Source: QYOJ01 sp964616825
GTDB lineage: Bacteria > Bacteroidota > Bacteroidia > Bacteroidales > FEN-979
DNA: 64,000 nucleotides
Assembly (NCBI GenBank): GCA_964616825.1
Contig: CAZTSX010000007.1
Coordinates: forward strand, 62,001 to 126,000
Reading direction: 5' to 3'
The number at the start of each line of letters is the position of its first letter. The stretch's first letter is position 1. Positions 25,731 through 33,770 of the stretch are shown one piece after another. The notes beneath the pieces are model-generated. The model was given only the letters and a program-made list of their open reading frames with translations, searched no databases and had not been told where the DNA came from. The position numbers were made by a program, and so were the translations under genes.

Positions 25731-26798
25731 ATGAAAATGCTAACCATGCTACGCTTGAAAAATACCATTCTGACACTGACTCTTATTTTAGGAGTTATGA
25801 CAACGCTCTCAACATCAATTTATTCTCAGGATCAATCCACGAATAGTGGTTTCCTGGGTGATAGCTTTATCAACTATATTACATTCAATGGCGAACAAAG
25901 CCTGATTGCATATTATGTGCCGGATACTTACGATTCGCTAGTCTCCAGTAAGATGATCCTGGCATTGCATTACTGTGGCGGCAATGGTCCGAGTGATGCC
26001 ATAGCCTATCGGAATCTTTTGCGGAATCTTGCTGACCTAATCAACGCCATTGTTGTGGCACCCTATTGTCATAATACCGGTCCTCCATCATATGTCATAC
26101 CTGATCCATCTATCATCACAGTGAGCATCGATTCTACGATGGAATTTCTGAACATCGATCCAGATCACATTTACCTTACAGGGGGTTCCTGCAACGGGCG
26201 ATCTACCTTTAAGTATGGATTGGATGAGATCTATGATTTTATCGGGATCATCCCTTTCCTTGCCTATATGCCCTCTATCGTTCCTGGATATTATAATTTT
26301 GATTCCGAGATGCCCAGTTGTGTCTGTTCCGGGACACTTGATCCCAGCTATTACAATAATGTAAGGATGTATGACAGCCTGGTAGCTCATAACGCAGTAA
26401 CTCATATGAATTCTATCCCGGGAATCGGACATAACTTTAATTTTCCTGAATTTACAGAGGAGATGCAGGAGTGTATTGATTTCATCGATTCAGTTGCGCA
26501 AATCCCTACATTCACAATTGATTATACCTCTCTGGATAACAGTATTCTGATCTATCCAAATCCCGTCAAAGAAACTTTGAATATCCAAATGATCTCTAAT
26601 CGTCCTGGTAACGTTAAAATTGAATTATGTGATCTGACCGGTAGAGTGTACCAGTCATTATATCAAGGCACGCTGATTGAAGGATCAAACAGGATCAGAA
26701 TTCAATTACATCCCGGAGAATTCTCTCAAGGCCTGAATATCGTGAGAATCTCCACACATAATCAGGTTGCCTATAAGAAGTTGGTTATTGCCTATTAG
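25731..26798 (+). CDS. Secreted esterase/depolymerase-like protein with T9SS sorting domain
   Basis: A 355-residue exported protein. Signal peptide: TILTLTLILGVMTTLSTSIY ending SQ. Residues about 45-270 resemble an alpha/beta hydrolase of the feruloyl esterase / PHB depolymerase type: MILALHYCGGNGPSDAIAYR is the oxyanion region, TGGSCNGRST the nucleophile elbow, LDPSYYNN the likely acid and GIGHNF the catalytic His. The last 80 residues are a type A T9SS C-terminal domain (ILIYPNPVKETLNIQMISN; RPGNVKIELCDLTGRVYQ; VAYKKLVIAY). The ATG at 25731 places the signal peptide at the N-terminus. Substrate unknown; a good terminator follows. Confidence 0.82.
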   Translation: MKMLTMLRLKNTILTLTLILGVMTTLSTSIYSQDQSTNSGFLGDSFINYITFNGEQSLIAYYVPDTYDSLVSSKMILALHYCGGNGPSDAIAYRNLLRNLADLINAIVVAPYCHNTGPPSYVIPDPSIITVSIDSTMEFLNIDPDHIYLTGGSCNGRSTFKYGLDEIYDFIGIIPFLAYMPSIVPGYYNFDSEMPSCVCSGTLDPSYYNNVRMYDSLVAHNAVTHMNSIPGIGHNFNFPEFTEEMQECIDFIDSVAQIPTFTIDYTSLDNSILIYPNPVKETLNIQMISNRPGNVKIELCDLTGRVYQSLYQGTLIEGSNRIRIQLHPGEFSQGLNIVRISTHNQVAYKKLVIAY

Positions 26799-26838
26799 GG
26801 ATAATTTCTATCCATACTCCCCCGACTAGTTACACTTA

Positions 26839-26868
26839 GGGTTTCAGAAAATCTGAAACCCTTTTTTT
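26839..26868 (+). terminator. Rho-independent terminator after the T9SS esterase gene
   Basis: GGGTTTCAGA and TCTGAAACCC form a perfect 10-bp stem around an AAA loop, followed by seven T. Confidence 0.9.
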
Positions 26869-26981
26869 GTGGTGGCACATTCAACCCGGGCAGACCGAGT
26901 GGCAGTCGCCTCTGGATCAGTTTCAACCACCCCTTGGCCAATGACAGTCGCCCCTTTTTTAATAATTATTTAGAAACAGGG

Positions 26982-27011
26982 TATAACCTTTTGGCCTGAA
27001 AGCGGATTAAT
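26982..27011 (+). promoter_or_regulatory. TATAACC-N14-CGGATTAAT motif upstream of higBA
   Basis: TATAACC, spacer TTTTGGCCTGAAAG, CGGATTAAT. It lies in a roughly 230-base non-coding stretch between the terminator and higB. The rest of that stretch holds two similar blocks, GGCAGTCGCC near 26901 and GACAGTCGCC near 26944, and nothing else I can read. Confidence 0.5.
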
Positions 27012-27036
27012 GGAAGAGAAAATAATAACAACGATT

Positions 27037-27079
27037 AAAGTAATAAAAAGTTCTCAAAACGAGAACTTTTTATTACTTT
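27037..27079. promoter_or_regulatory. Long perfect inverted repeat, probable HigA operator
   Basis: Arms of 19 bases, AAAGTAATAAAAAGTTCTC and its exact reverse complement, separated by AAAAC. The right arm covers the first six bases of the TACTTTTG promoter box, so a bound dimeric repressor would block transcription of higBA. HigA-type antitoxins are known to autorepress through such palindromes. Its AT-rich arms and lack of a following U-tract argue against a terminator. Confidence 0.75.
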
Positions 27080-27081
27080 TG
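27074..27081 (+). promoter_or_regulatory. Predicted -7 box for higBA
   Basis: TACTTTTG matches TAnnTTTG and overlaps the right arm of the 27037-27079 palindrome. Transcription would begin near 27088, just before the CTG proposed as the higB start. Confidence 0.6.
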
Positions 27082-27097
27082 TAAAACCAGATCTCTG

Positions 27098-27394
27098 CTG
27101 AAACGAATCATTGCAAAGAGAACGCTGAAAGAATTCTGGGAGAAATACCCTGATTGTGAACAATATTTAAAAACCTGGCATGAAATAGCAATGGGAGCAG
27201 ATTGGAATTCTCCAAATGAGATAAAGAATAGTTATGTAAACGCCAGTATATTAAAAGGCAACAGAGTGGTATTTAACATAAAAGGCAATTCATACAGACT
27301 GGTAGTAAGGTTCAATTATCAAAGACAATGGGCTTTTATTCGTTTTATTGGGACCCATTTGGAATACAACAACATAGATGCTGAAACAATTTAA
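27098..27394 (+). CDS. higB: HigB-type mRNA interferase toxin
   Basis: A 98-residue RelE-superfamily toxin of the HigB family, which cuts mRNA on the ribosome. The reading RIIAKRTLKEFWEKYPDCEQ at the N-terminus and GNRVVFNIKGNSYRLVVRFN, then FIRFIGTHLEYNNIDA, are the family's conserved blocks. No ATG, GTG or TTG exists in frame before the conserved N-terminus. CTG at 27098 gives the expected M-K-R-I-I start; the first in-frame ATG (27191) would remove 31 residues, including the conserved FW helix. Either CTG starts a weakly translated toxin or the start codon has been lost. The antitoxin gene follows after ten bases. Confidence 0.8.
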   Translation: MKRIIAKRTLKEFWEKYPDCEQYLKTWHEIAMGADWNSPNEIKNSYVNASILKGNRVVFNIKGNSYRLVVRFNYQRQWAFIRFIGTHLEYNNIDAETI

Positions 27395-27404
27395 TTAATT
27401 AGAG

Positions 27405-27773
27405 ATGGATATTAAACCAATAAAGACAAATTTAGATTATGTAAACGCTCTTGCTAGACTTGGACAGGTTTTCGATGCTCAAATGGAAACTCCTGAAGGT
27501 GATGAAGCTGAAATTCTATCTCTTTTGATTGAGAACTATGAGAATCAACATTATTCCATTGAAGCTCCTGATCCTATTGAAGCAATAAAAATCAGGATGG
27601 AAGAGATGGCTTTAAAGCAAAAGGATTTAGTAGGTGTAATTGGTGGGAAAAGTCGTGTCTCAGAAATTCTTAACAAGAAGAAAAGGTTAACTGTTGAGAT
27701 GATCAGGAATCTGAACGTCAAGCTTAATTTATCCCCTTCAATCTTAGTAAACAATTACGCCTTATGTGAATAG
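27405..27773 (+). CDS. higA: HigA-type antitoxin (HTH XRE family)
   Basis: A 122-residue antitoxin. The N-terminal part (MDIKPIKTNLDYVNALARLG, DEAEILSLLIENYENQHY) is the toxin-side region of HigA proteins encoded downstream of HigB; residues about 70-115 form the helix-turn-helix, IRMEEMALKQKDLVGVIGGK then SRVSEILNKKKRLTVEMIRN. It should neutralise HigB and repress the pair through the palindrome at 27037-27079. The order toxin first, antitoxin second is the higBA arrangement. Confidence 0.92.
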   Translation: MDIKPIKTNLDYVNALARLGQVFDAQMETPEGDEAEILSLLIENYENQHYSIEAPDPIEAIKIRMEEMALKQKDLVGVIGGKSRVSEILNKKKRLTVEMIRNLNVKLNLSPSILVNNYALCE

Positions 27774-27790
27774 AGGAAAAGACCGCCAAC

Positions 27791-28093
27791 CTACCTCACC
27801 AAAACCAATTTCTTCGTTGCCGTTTTGTTCCTGGCATTTACCCTGCAAACATAAACCCCTGCCGATTACGATCCTGCATCCCAAATATACCGGTTTGCGC
27901 CTTTATACCCATTGAGAGAAATTTCATCAACAACCTGCCCGAACTGGTTATATATCATGATCTCCACTTCTCTTGGTTTCTCAAATTCAAACTCAATAGT
28001 TGTTGAATAAGAGAATGGGTTCGGATAATTCGCAATTCGTAAATCGAAAATTGAAATGTCTCTTTCATCGGTTTTTTTGGTCCCGTTCGTCGA
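27791..28093 (-). pseudogene. Decayed T9SS type A sorting domain
   Basis: Read on the minus strand this gives DISIFDLRIANYPNPFSYST, then TIEFEFEKPREVEIMIYNQF, GQVVDEISLNGYKGANRYIW, DAGS-stop, SAGVYVCRVNARNKTATKKL and VLVR-stop. That is a complete T9SS C-terminal domain with one in-frame TAA (27866-27868) where the family has a few residues before AGVYV. Upstream codons run into further stops (from 28094), so the cargo part is gone. It explains most of the 420-base gap between higA and the next gene. Confidence 0.85.
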
Positions 28094-28120
28094 TTATTTT
28101 CAAATTTTTATCGAATTCCC

Positions 28121-28152
28121 TTGACTTTTACGTTTCAATAGTTATATATTTG
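28121..28152 (+). promoter_or_regulatory. Full Bacteroidota-type promoter for the 28194 gene
   Basis: TTG at 28121-28123 and TATATTTG at 28145-28152 are separated by 21 bases, fitting the TTG-N19/21-TAnnTTTG consensus. The ATG follows 41 bases after the box. Confidence 0.7.
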
Positions 28153-28193
28153 TAAACTTCATTATTTTTGAAGTATATAAAAAGTTGAATATC

Positions 28194-29006
28194 ATGAGTA
28201 ATCGATCAAAGTTACGAATGTCAGTTGGGCTATTCTACCCGATAGCCATGATCTCCTGCTACATCATTGCCATTGCCGAATGGGGCATCCGATCGTGGCT
28301 GATCAGGGATGGAATGGATATCCATAAGATGCCTTTCTTTACCTATTATATATGCGGCGCCTTTTTCATCTTCATGGGTCTCTACCAATGGTTCAAATAC
28401 CGTCTCTGGGTATACCTGGTAATTGGCATCCTGGTGGGATTTTTATGCGTCCAGATGCCAACCATGATCACCAACACTTACTTCTTTCCCAAAGCATCCT
28501 ATTTCGTTACGTTCTTTGCCCTGGCCCTCTTTGTGATCCTGAACTGGTCAACACTGTATGGACAGGAGCGGTATGAGATCAACTCCAGGAGGGTTTTCAA
28601 ACTGGCAGCAGAATTGATTGTTGAAACAGCCGATGGCTTTACTGACCGGCCGTTTTCTGCCGGAGAAATTAAGGCCTCGCAGGACGAATTGCTAGGATTT
28701 TCAAGGTTCCTGGAAGGCAAATATGTCGCCAGGGTGTTTCATGAAGAGAAAACAATTTTCCTGACTTTTTCTCTGAACAGAAGCCTAATCACGGTAGTAA
28801 ATCCTAAAGAAGTGAGTCATATTTCAATCAATGAGTCAGGCATCATGACTGTCTTTATCACCGCATCCGATTACCGTCAGTATCGCCGAACATACAACTT
28901 CAACCAACTATGTCAATCCATTGGAGAGGTATTCAAGCGATTCATGGAATATTATCAACAAGGGCTGGAGGCACGGATCATCACAGAGCTAAAAACAGCC
29001 AGGTAA
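28194..29006 (+). CDS. Four-helix membrane protein of unknown function
   Basis: A 270-residue protein I cannot assign. Four hydrophobic segments lie in the first 125 residues (VGLFYPIAMISCYIIAIAEW; FFTYYICGAFFIFMGLYQWF; LVIGILVGFLCVQM; YFVTFFALALFVILNW), followed by a soluble cytoplasmic C-terminal domain of about 140 residues with a beta-rich middle (RVFHEEKTIFLTFSLNRSLI) and a final helical part. The start is the ATG at 28194; a TTG three codons earlier is less likely. It has a strong promoter and may lead the run of genes up to 33770. Confidence 0.72.
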   Translation: MSNRSKLRMSVGLFYPIAMISCYIIAIAEWGIRSWLIRDGMDIHKMPFFTYYICGAFFIFMGLYQWFKYRLWVYLVIGILVGFLCVQMPTMITNTYFFPKASYFVTFFALALFVILNWSTLYGQERYEINSRRVFKLAAELIVETADGFTDRPFSAGEIKASQDELLGFSRFLEGKYVARVFHEEKTIFLTFSLNRSLITVVNPKEVSHISINESGIMTVFITASDYRQYRRTYNFNQLCQSIGEVFKRFMEYYQQGLEARIITELKTAR

Positions 29007-29096
29007 ATGGAAAATCACAAATGACAAGTACCAAATTTCAAATAAATTACAATGTTCAAAAAAACAATAACCAGGTAACCAAATCAGGAGGGTATT

Positions 29097-29285
29097 ATGA
29101 AATACAAAGTACATCGTTTTGACATCAACATGGAAAGAGATCAGCACCAGCTGGAACGGATGCTGAATAGTTTAAAAGGAGAAGTGGTCTCCATCATTCC
29201 GAATGTGGCAAAAACCACAATATTCCAGATCTATGGAATTACCAGAAAAGTAGACTTTCTGTTGATCGTCGAGAAAATAAAATAA
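29097..29285 (+). CDS. Conserved small protein (62 residues), unknown
   Basis: A short protein MKYKVHRFDINMERDQHQLE, ERMLNSLKGEVVSIIPN and KVDFLLIVEKIK. The pattern of one helix followed by two hydrophobic beta strands, opening 'MKYKVHRFDI', resembles small DUF4177-type proteins. A clear Shine-Dalgarno AGGAGG lies seven bases before the ATG, unusual among the genes here, and supports it being real despite its size. It is 28 bases upstream of the transglutaminase gene. Confidence 0.7.
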   Translation: MKYKVHRFDINMERDQHQLERMLNSLKGEVVSIIPNVAKTTIFQIYGITRKVDFLLIVEKIK

Positions 29286-29313
29286 CATTAACAATATCAA
29301 CAAACCAATCAAG

Positions 29314-31731
29314 ATGAAAACATTACAACTAATTGCCTGCGCCATTTTACTGGCTTTCATCCTTCCAAAATGTGCCAGTGGACAGCAGGACCCGAGCGGC
29401 AACGCCGGAGAAAAGACCATTTATTATGGCGTAGAAATCAATGATGTCCTCTGCGGGTATGCCAGAGTAACATCTATCCTGGAGGAGAAAGAGGGAAAAG
29501 AGATCGAAAAACTTGAAGGCAATGTCACAGTCAAACTATCTGTCCTGGGAGCCGGTGTCGACATGGTTATCACTTACCTCTATCTTACAGATCCAGTGAC
29601 CGAACAGTTTTTCTACAATGCGACAACCGTGAAAACCGGAGAGACAGAGATGGAGTTTATCTCAAAAGTAAAAGATGATTCCATCTATTATGAATCTGCA
29701 TCAGGGTCGGATAAGAAATCGTTCCTCCTGACCCCGGATGTCATTCTGGAAGGGCCCTTGACGACCATTCATATTGTGAATGATTTTATTAACGGAGATG
29801 CTACAGAAAAAGCGTATATGATATACGATCCGGCCCGGGGTGAGATCTATGAAAAAACCTATACCCGGGTTGGCGAGGAGACTCTGGAATTGGCAGGAAA
29901 CAGTTACAAATGTCTCGTGCTGGATGAGATGAATCCAAGGTTGGGTGTGAAAGCAAAGCAGTGGTATGATATTGCCTCCGGGATGAATGTCCAAACCCTG
30001 ATTGCCAACCGAAGGATCTTTTTAGCAACCCCATCGGTAATTAAACAAATTACTACGGTGGATATGGATGATGTCCTCTTTGCAAAAGTAAACACCAAGA
30101 TATCAGATATCCATCATATCGCCTACATGAAGGTCAGGGCAGTGATCAATTCGGCCGGGGAGCAGCTCACATCTGAAAATCTCAATCACCTCGGGCAGAC
30201 GTTTGAGGGGACCGTTACCGATAACCTGATTGAAGGAGTATTTGAAATACATGCCGACAAATATGACGGCGTTAATGCCCCTCCTTTCCCACCTGATTTC
30301 TTGAACGATCCTGAACTGGAGAAATACCTGAAACCAGAAAACCTGATTGAATCAGATGAACCGGTATTGATAGAAGAAGCCACAAAAATAACAGAAGGAT
30401 CGGCAGATTCCTGGGAAGCTGCTAAGCGACTCAGCAAATGGGTGGCTGAAAACATCGAAGGAGCTGTCCCGGGCGGGACCTCTGCGATCAATACCTATAA
30501 AATCCGTCAGGGAGAGTGCGGATCACACTCCCGTTTGCTGGCAGCATTCTGCCGTGCTGTTGGTATTCCTGCCAGACTATCAGTTGGGTGCATGTATTCC
30601 TCCGTATATGGAGGAAGTTTTGGTCAGCATGCGTGGACGGAAGTATACATGGGTGATGCGGGCTGGGTGCCGGTAGATGCCACCGCATTTGAGATTGATT
30701 TCATCGACGCCGGTCATATCCGTTTGGGAGAGGGGACTTCGTTCAATCCAAAAGAGATGGAGATCCTGGAGTATCGAATGATTGAAGGGACAATCACAGC
30801 CGGTGATTCGATCCCTGTAGAGGTTCAACCTTATCTTGGCAAATACACCGATTTGAGTAGAAACAGGGTATTTACGGTAGTGTATAAGGATAATTCCGTA
30901 GCCGTGGATATACCCGGACAGATGGTTCTGGTGTTAAAAGAGCCGGATGAAAATAGCTACTGGTATCCGAAACTGACCCGTCAGCTCTATTTCCAGTTTC
31001 CAAAAAATACTGTTGGTACAGTGGAAAAACTACTCGTGACCCAGATGGTGCCTATTCCAAGAAAGACTGATCTCGACACATTGCCATCCGATGTTCCGAG
31101 AATCCTCCTTCCTTACATCGGGATTTATGACTTGCCCCAGGCGAAACTGACTGTTCCTGTATCGTTTCAAGAAGGGAACCTTTCTATTCCTGATCTGATA
31201 GGCAGAACCAATAAACCAGTGATCCTAGAGGAAAAGGATGGAAAATGGAATTCTGAAGACGGGAACTATACCATCAGGTTTGAGAAAAATGACACAGGCG
31301 CTGTGACCAGGATGGTCGCTGCTATTCACTTTACATTTAACAGGGGCGAACCTGCTGCGAATATCATCGAAAAGGTTATTGAAGAGGATGGAATCGATGC
31401 AGGATTGGAGAGATACCAGGAGTTGAAAACAGAGAACAGGGGAGAGTATATCTTCAAGGAGGAGTTACTGAACAGGTTGGGATACCGGTTTCTTTTGAAT
31501 AATAAACTCCCGGAAGCCATCAAGGTATTCAAACTGAATGCAAAAGAGAATCCAGATTCATTCAACGTTTACGACAGCCTGGGGGAAGCCTACATGAAAA
31601 GCGGGAATAATGCCATGGCGATGAAGAATTATGAGAAGTCACTTGAACTGAATCCGGATAATGAGAACGGCAAAAAAATGTTGGAAAAACTCCAGGAAAC
31701 AGTAAAAGGTCAGCAAAACGATACTCCATGA
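29314..31731 (+). CDS. Secreted transglutaminase-like protease fold protein with TPR repeats
   Basis: An 805-residue exported protein. The N-terminus LIACAILLAFILPKCASGQQ is a signal peptide, possibly a lipoprotein with Cys at residue 20. Residues about 30-330 are beta-rich and unassigned. The transglutaminase core has the triad C402 (GECGSHSRLLAAFC), H439 (GQHAWTEVYMGDAGW) and D455 (VDATAFEID). A beta-rich region follows, and the C-terminus has TPR units (LPEAIKVFKLNAKENPDSFN; SGNNAMAMKNYEKSLELNPD). Similar architectures are found in periplasmic proteins of unknown substrate. It may process or bind cell-envelope peptides. Confidence 0.87.
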   Translation: MKTLQLIACAILLAFILPKCASGQQDPSGNAGEKTIYYGVEINDVLCGYARVTSILEEKEGKEIEKLEGNVTVKLSVLGAGVDMVITYLYLTDPVTEQFFYNATTVKTGETEMEFISKVKDDSIYYESASGSDKKSFLLTPDVILEGPLTTIHIVNDFINGDATEKAYMIYDPARGEIYEKTYTRVGEETLELAGNSYKCLVLDEMNPRLGVKAKQWYDIASGMNVQTLIANRRIFLATPSVIKQITTVDMDDVLFAKVNTKISDIHHIAYMKVRAVINSAGEQLTSENLNHLGQTFEGTVTDNLIEGVFEIHADKYDGVNAPPFPPDFLNDPELEKYLKPENLIESDEPVLIEEATKITEGSADSWEAAKRLSKWVAENIEGAVPGGTSAINTYKIRQGECGSHSRLLAAFCRAVGIPARLSVGCMYSSVYGGSFGQHAWTEVYMGDAGWVPVDATAFEIDFIDAGHIRLGEGTSFNPKEMEILEYRMIEGTITAGDSIPVEVQPYLGKYTDLSRNRVFTVVYKDNSVAVDIPGQMVLVLKEPDENSYWYPKLTRQLYFQFPKNTVGTVEKLLVTQMVPIPRKTDLDTLPSDVPRILLPYIGIYDLPQAKLTVPVSFQEGNLSIPDLIGRTNKPVILEEKDGKWNSEDGNYTIRFEKNDTGAVTRMVAAIHFTFNRGEPAANIIEKVIEEDGIDAGLERYQELKTENRGEYIFKEELLNRLGYRFLLNNKLPEAIKVFKLNAKENPDSFNVYDSLGEAYMKSGNNAMAMKNYEKSLELNPDNENGKKMLEKLQETVKGQQNDTP

Positions 31732-31770
31732 AAAAAACCAAGTGAACAAAATCCAATAACTGAATAACAG

Positions 31771-32370
31771 ATGAATTTCAAGCAAGCAGCCATACTGGGT
31801 TCTTACATCTCGAAAGACTACGCCGAAGATCTCTTCCGGCTGCTGGCTACCTATACGAGTATCTCTGCCTCCGAAGCTGCTTCGCGGCTGGACCTGCACA
31901 TCAAAACTGTTCAGGATTTCCTGGAAGCGATGAGCGACCTGGGATTCCTGGAGAAAGAGGAGGTGTATGAAAAGAAGCGTCCCTATTTCCGGTATACGCT
32001 AAAAAAGAAGAAGATATCCATGGATCTTGATCTGGTTCCTTTATTCCCGAAAAGCGCAACCGACGACCGGACAGATCTCCAGATCCGGGAGCGAAAGAAT
32101 GCCGGCGTCCGATTTACCACCTCACGGAATAATCAGTACATCAGCAACGTGGTGATCTGGATTGGGCAAGGACGTGAGCGCACGGAGAGACGGATCAACC
32201 TGACTATTTCCCAGGGACAGTTTCTGTTTCATCTCCCCTTCCCCAGTGCAGATTTTCAATCAATCCGGAAGATCATGGAGAAAGCAGAGGTTGATTCTTC
32301 AAACCTGTCTGAGATCCTCGATATCGTGGATGCCCTGATCGAATTCAACATAATTGAACATGAAAAATAA
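31771..32370 (+). CDS. Winged-helix DNA-binding protein
   Basis: A 199-residue cytoplasmic protein. Residues about 10-75 look like a winged helix-turn-helix: DLFRLLATYTSISASEAASR, LDLHIKTVQDFLEAMSDLGF, then the wing EKRPYF-type KKRPYFRYTLKKKK. The C-terminal half is unassigned and may sense a ligand. It lies between the transglutaminase-TPR gene and a lipoprotein gene on the same strand, so it could regulate this locus; that is inference from position. Confidence 0.72.
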   Translation: MNFKQAAILGSYISKDYAEDLFRLLATYTSISASEAASRLDLHIKTVQDFLEAMSDLGFLEKEEVYEKKRPYFRYTLKKKKISMDLDLVPLFPKSATDDRTDLQIRERKNAGVRFTTSRNNQYISNVVIWIGQGRERTERRINLTISQGQFLFHLPFPSADFQSIRKIMEKAEVDSSNLSEILDIVDALIEFNIIEHEK

Positions 32371-32378
32371 ATATAAGA

Positions 32379-32408
32379 ACACAAATGACACAGATGGACA
32401 CAGATTAT
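32379..32408. repeat. ACACAAATGACACAGATGGA-type low-complexity sequence
   Basis: ACACAAATGACACAGATGG followed by ACACAGATTAT fills the spacer before the next ATG. Sequences of this kind are common between genes in metagenome-derived bacterial genomes; function unknown. Confidence 0.55.
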
Positions 32409-32421
32409 AAAAACGAAAATC

Positions 32422-33303
32422 ATGAAAACAAGAAAATTTTTACCCCTATTGATTCCGGTTGGGATCTTATTGACAACGGTCTTCATCCTTGCCGGATGTG
32501 CATCCAAAAAGAACATCTGGGGGAGTAAAGAAAAAGGGCTGATCCTGAGTTATCGTTTCCCGGAATCCAACTCTCTCAAGTATATCGCTTCTGGTGATAT
32601 GGTTCAGAACATGGAGATGATGGGGCAGAAGTTTGAGGTTACCCTGAAGAACTATCAGGTTTATTCTCTCAAAACAGACGATCCTTCATCAGATCCACTA
32701 ACCCTGGATATCACTGTTGACACAATGTATCTCAAAATGAAAACTCCGATGAACGAAACCACCCCGGGAATGGAAGAGGTAATCGGGCGGAATTTTGCCA
32801 TCAAACTTACACCAATTGGTAAGGAATCGGATTTCTCACAGGCGGAGGAGATCACCTTTCAACTGGGGGGTGAAACCCGTAGCCTGAGTGCCGAATTCCA
32901 GGGATTCTTCCCTGATTTCCCTGCTAACCCGGTAAAGCCCGGAGATTCATGGAGCTATCAGGATACGATCAAAGAGGAGTCCGGAGGAAACTGGTTGCAC
33001 CTTTATATCAATTGCACGGCTACTCTTGAAGGGTACGAGACGCTGAGCGGAAGGGAGTGCGTCCGGGTTACGGTCCATTTCAGTGGTACGTTACTGGGAG
33101 AAGGGATTACACGGCAAGTAGAGATGAAAACAACCGGTGATATTTCAGGCACCGACACCTATTTCTTCGATTACAAGGAAGGGATTTTGGTGAAAATCAG
33201 ATCAGAAGGAACAGCTTCTTCTGTGACCAAGACCAGCGGTGAAAGAGAGATGACGATCCCGGCGACGAGAGAGTTTGCGAAGGAGGTGGTGCTGGAAGAG
33301 TGA
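32422..33303 (+). CDS. Lipoprotein of DUF6263-like type
   Basis: A 293-residue lipoprotein: LLIPVGILLTTVFILAGCAS is a signal peptide with lipobox LAGC. The mature part is beta-rich (GLILSYRFPESNSLKYIASG; GQKFEVTLKNYQVYSLKT; VKPGDSWSYQDTIKEESGGN) and resembles the poorly known DUF6263 family of Bacteroidota envelope proteins. It sits 51 bases after the winged-helix gene. Its stop codon TGA is the first codon of the ATCCAG-type repeat that follows. Function unknown. Confidence 0.75.
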   Translation: MKTRKFLPLLIPVGILLTTVFILAGCASKKNIWGSKEKGLILSYRFPESNSLKYIASGDMVQNMEMMGQKFEVTLKNYQVYSLKTDDPSSDPLTLDITVDTMYLKMKTPMNETTPGMEEVIGRNFAIKLTPIGKESDFSQAEEITFQLGGETRSLSAEFQGFFPDFPANPVKPGDSWSYQDTIKEESGGNWLHLYINCTATLEGYETLSGRECVRVTVHFSGTLLGEGITRQVEMKTTGDISGTDTYFFDYKEGILVKIRSEGTASSVTKTSGEREMTIPATREFAKEVVLEE

Positions 33304-33340
33304 CAAATCAGACAAGTGATCCAGTGACCAAGTAATCCAG
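33301..33340. repeat. ATCCAG-type repeat, left copy
   Basis: TGACAAATCAGACAAGTGAT then CCAGTGACCAAGTAATCCAG. It begins at the stop codon of the lipoprotein gene. The same start pattern, TGACA-N3/4-AGACAAGT-ATCCAGT, opens the right copy at 33771, in the same orientation, on the other side of the DsrE gene. Confidence 0.75.
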
Positions 33341-33390
33341 GTATGAAGTGAAGGTTTTAATTTTTCCTGACCTTCTTTCCCAAACATCCG

Positions 33391-33398
33391 TATATTTG
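33391..33398 (+). promoter_or_regulatory. Predicted -7 box for the DsrE-like gene
   Basis: TATATTTG, exact TAnnTTTG match, 27 bases before the ATG. Confidence 0.5.
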
Positions 33399-33425
33399 CC
33401 CCCCAATTAAACTAAACCTCGAACA

Positions 33426-33770
33426 ATGGATGAGACGAAGAAGCTCCATGTCTTATGGACCACAGGGGAGAAAGATGTTGCTATCCGGATGATATTTCAG
33501 TACCTGATGAATGCCAAAGCCAATGGCTGGTGGGATGAGATCAACCTGATTATCTGGGGGCCATCTGCAAAGCTTACAGCTGAAGACAAGGAGATCCAGG
33601 AAGAGATCCAGATGTGCCTCGACAGCGGGATGACCATTCAGGCATGCCTCGTTTGCACCGATTCTTATGGAGTTACAAAAAAAATAATCAGGCTGGGTAT
33701 TGATGTCCGGCTGATGGGAGAACCGTTTACAGAGTATCTGCGTGGTAAGGATACAGTGATTACGTTTTGA
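33426..33770 (+). CDS. DsrE family-like protein
   Basis: A 114-residue protein with the alternating strand-helix pattern of the DsrE/YchN fold: KLHVLWTTGEKDVAIRMIFQ, INLIIWGPSAKLTAEDKEIQ, and the C-terminal VRLMGEPFTEYLRGKDTVIT. QACLVCTDSYGVTKK holds a cysteine at the position where DsrE proteins carry their sulfur-relay Cys. Members move persulfide sulfur or only share the fold. It stands alone between two ATCCAG-type repeats with its own promoter box; no other sulfur genes are close. Confident as to fold, not as to role. Confidence 0.83.
   Translation: MDETKKLHVLWTTGEKDVAIRMIFQYLMNAKANGWWDEINLIIWGPSAKLTAEDKEIQEEIQMCLDSGMTIQACLVCTDSYGVTKKIIRLGIDVRLMGEPFTEYLRGKDTVITF

Noticed and set aside
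26895..26965. A structured RNA or riboswitch between the terminator and higB
   Set aside because: Only two GGCAGTCGCC/GACAGTCGCC blocks were seen; no consistent stem pattern or known riboswitch core.
27191..27394. HigB as a 67-residue protein starting at the first ATG
   Set aside because: This would drop the conserved N-terminal helix (RIIAKRTLKEFWEKYPD), which is clearly encoded in frame upstream.
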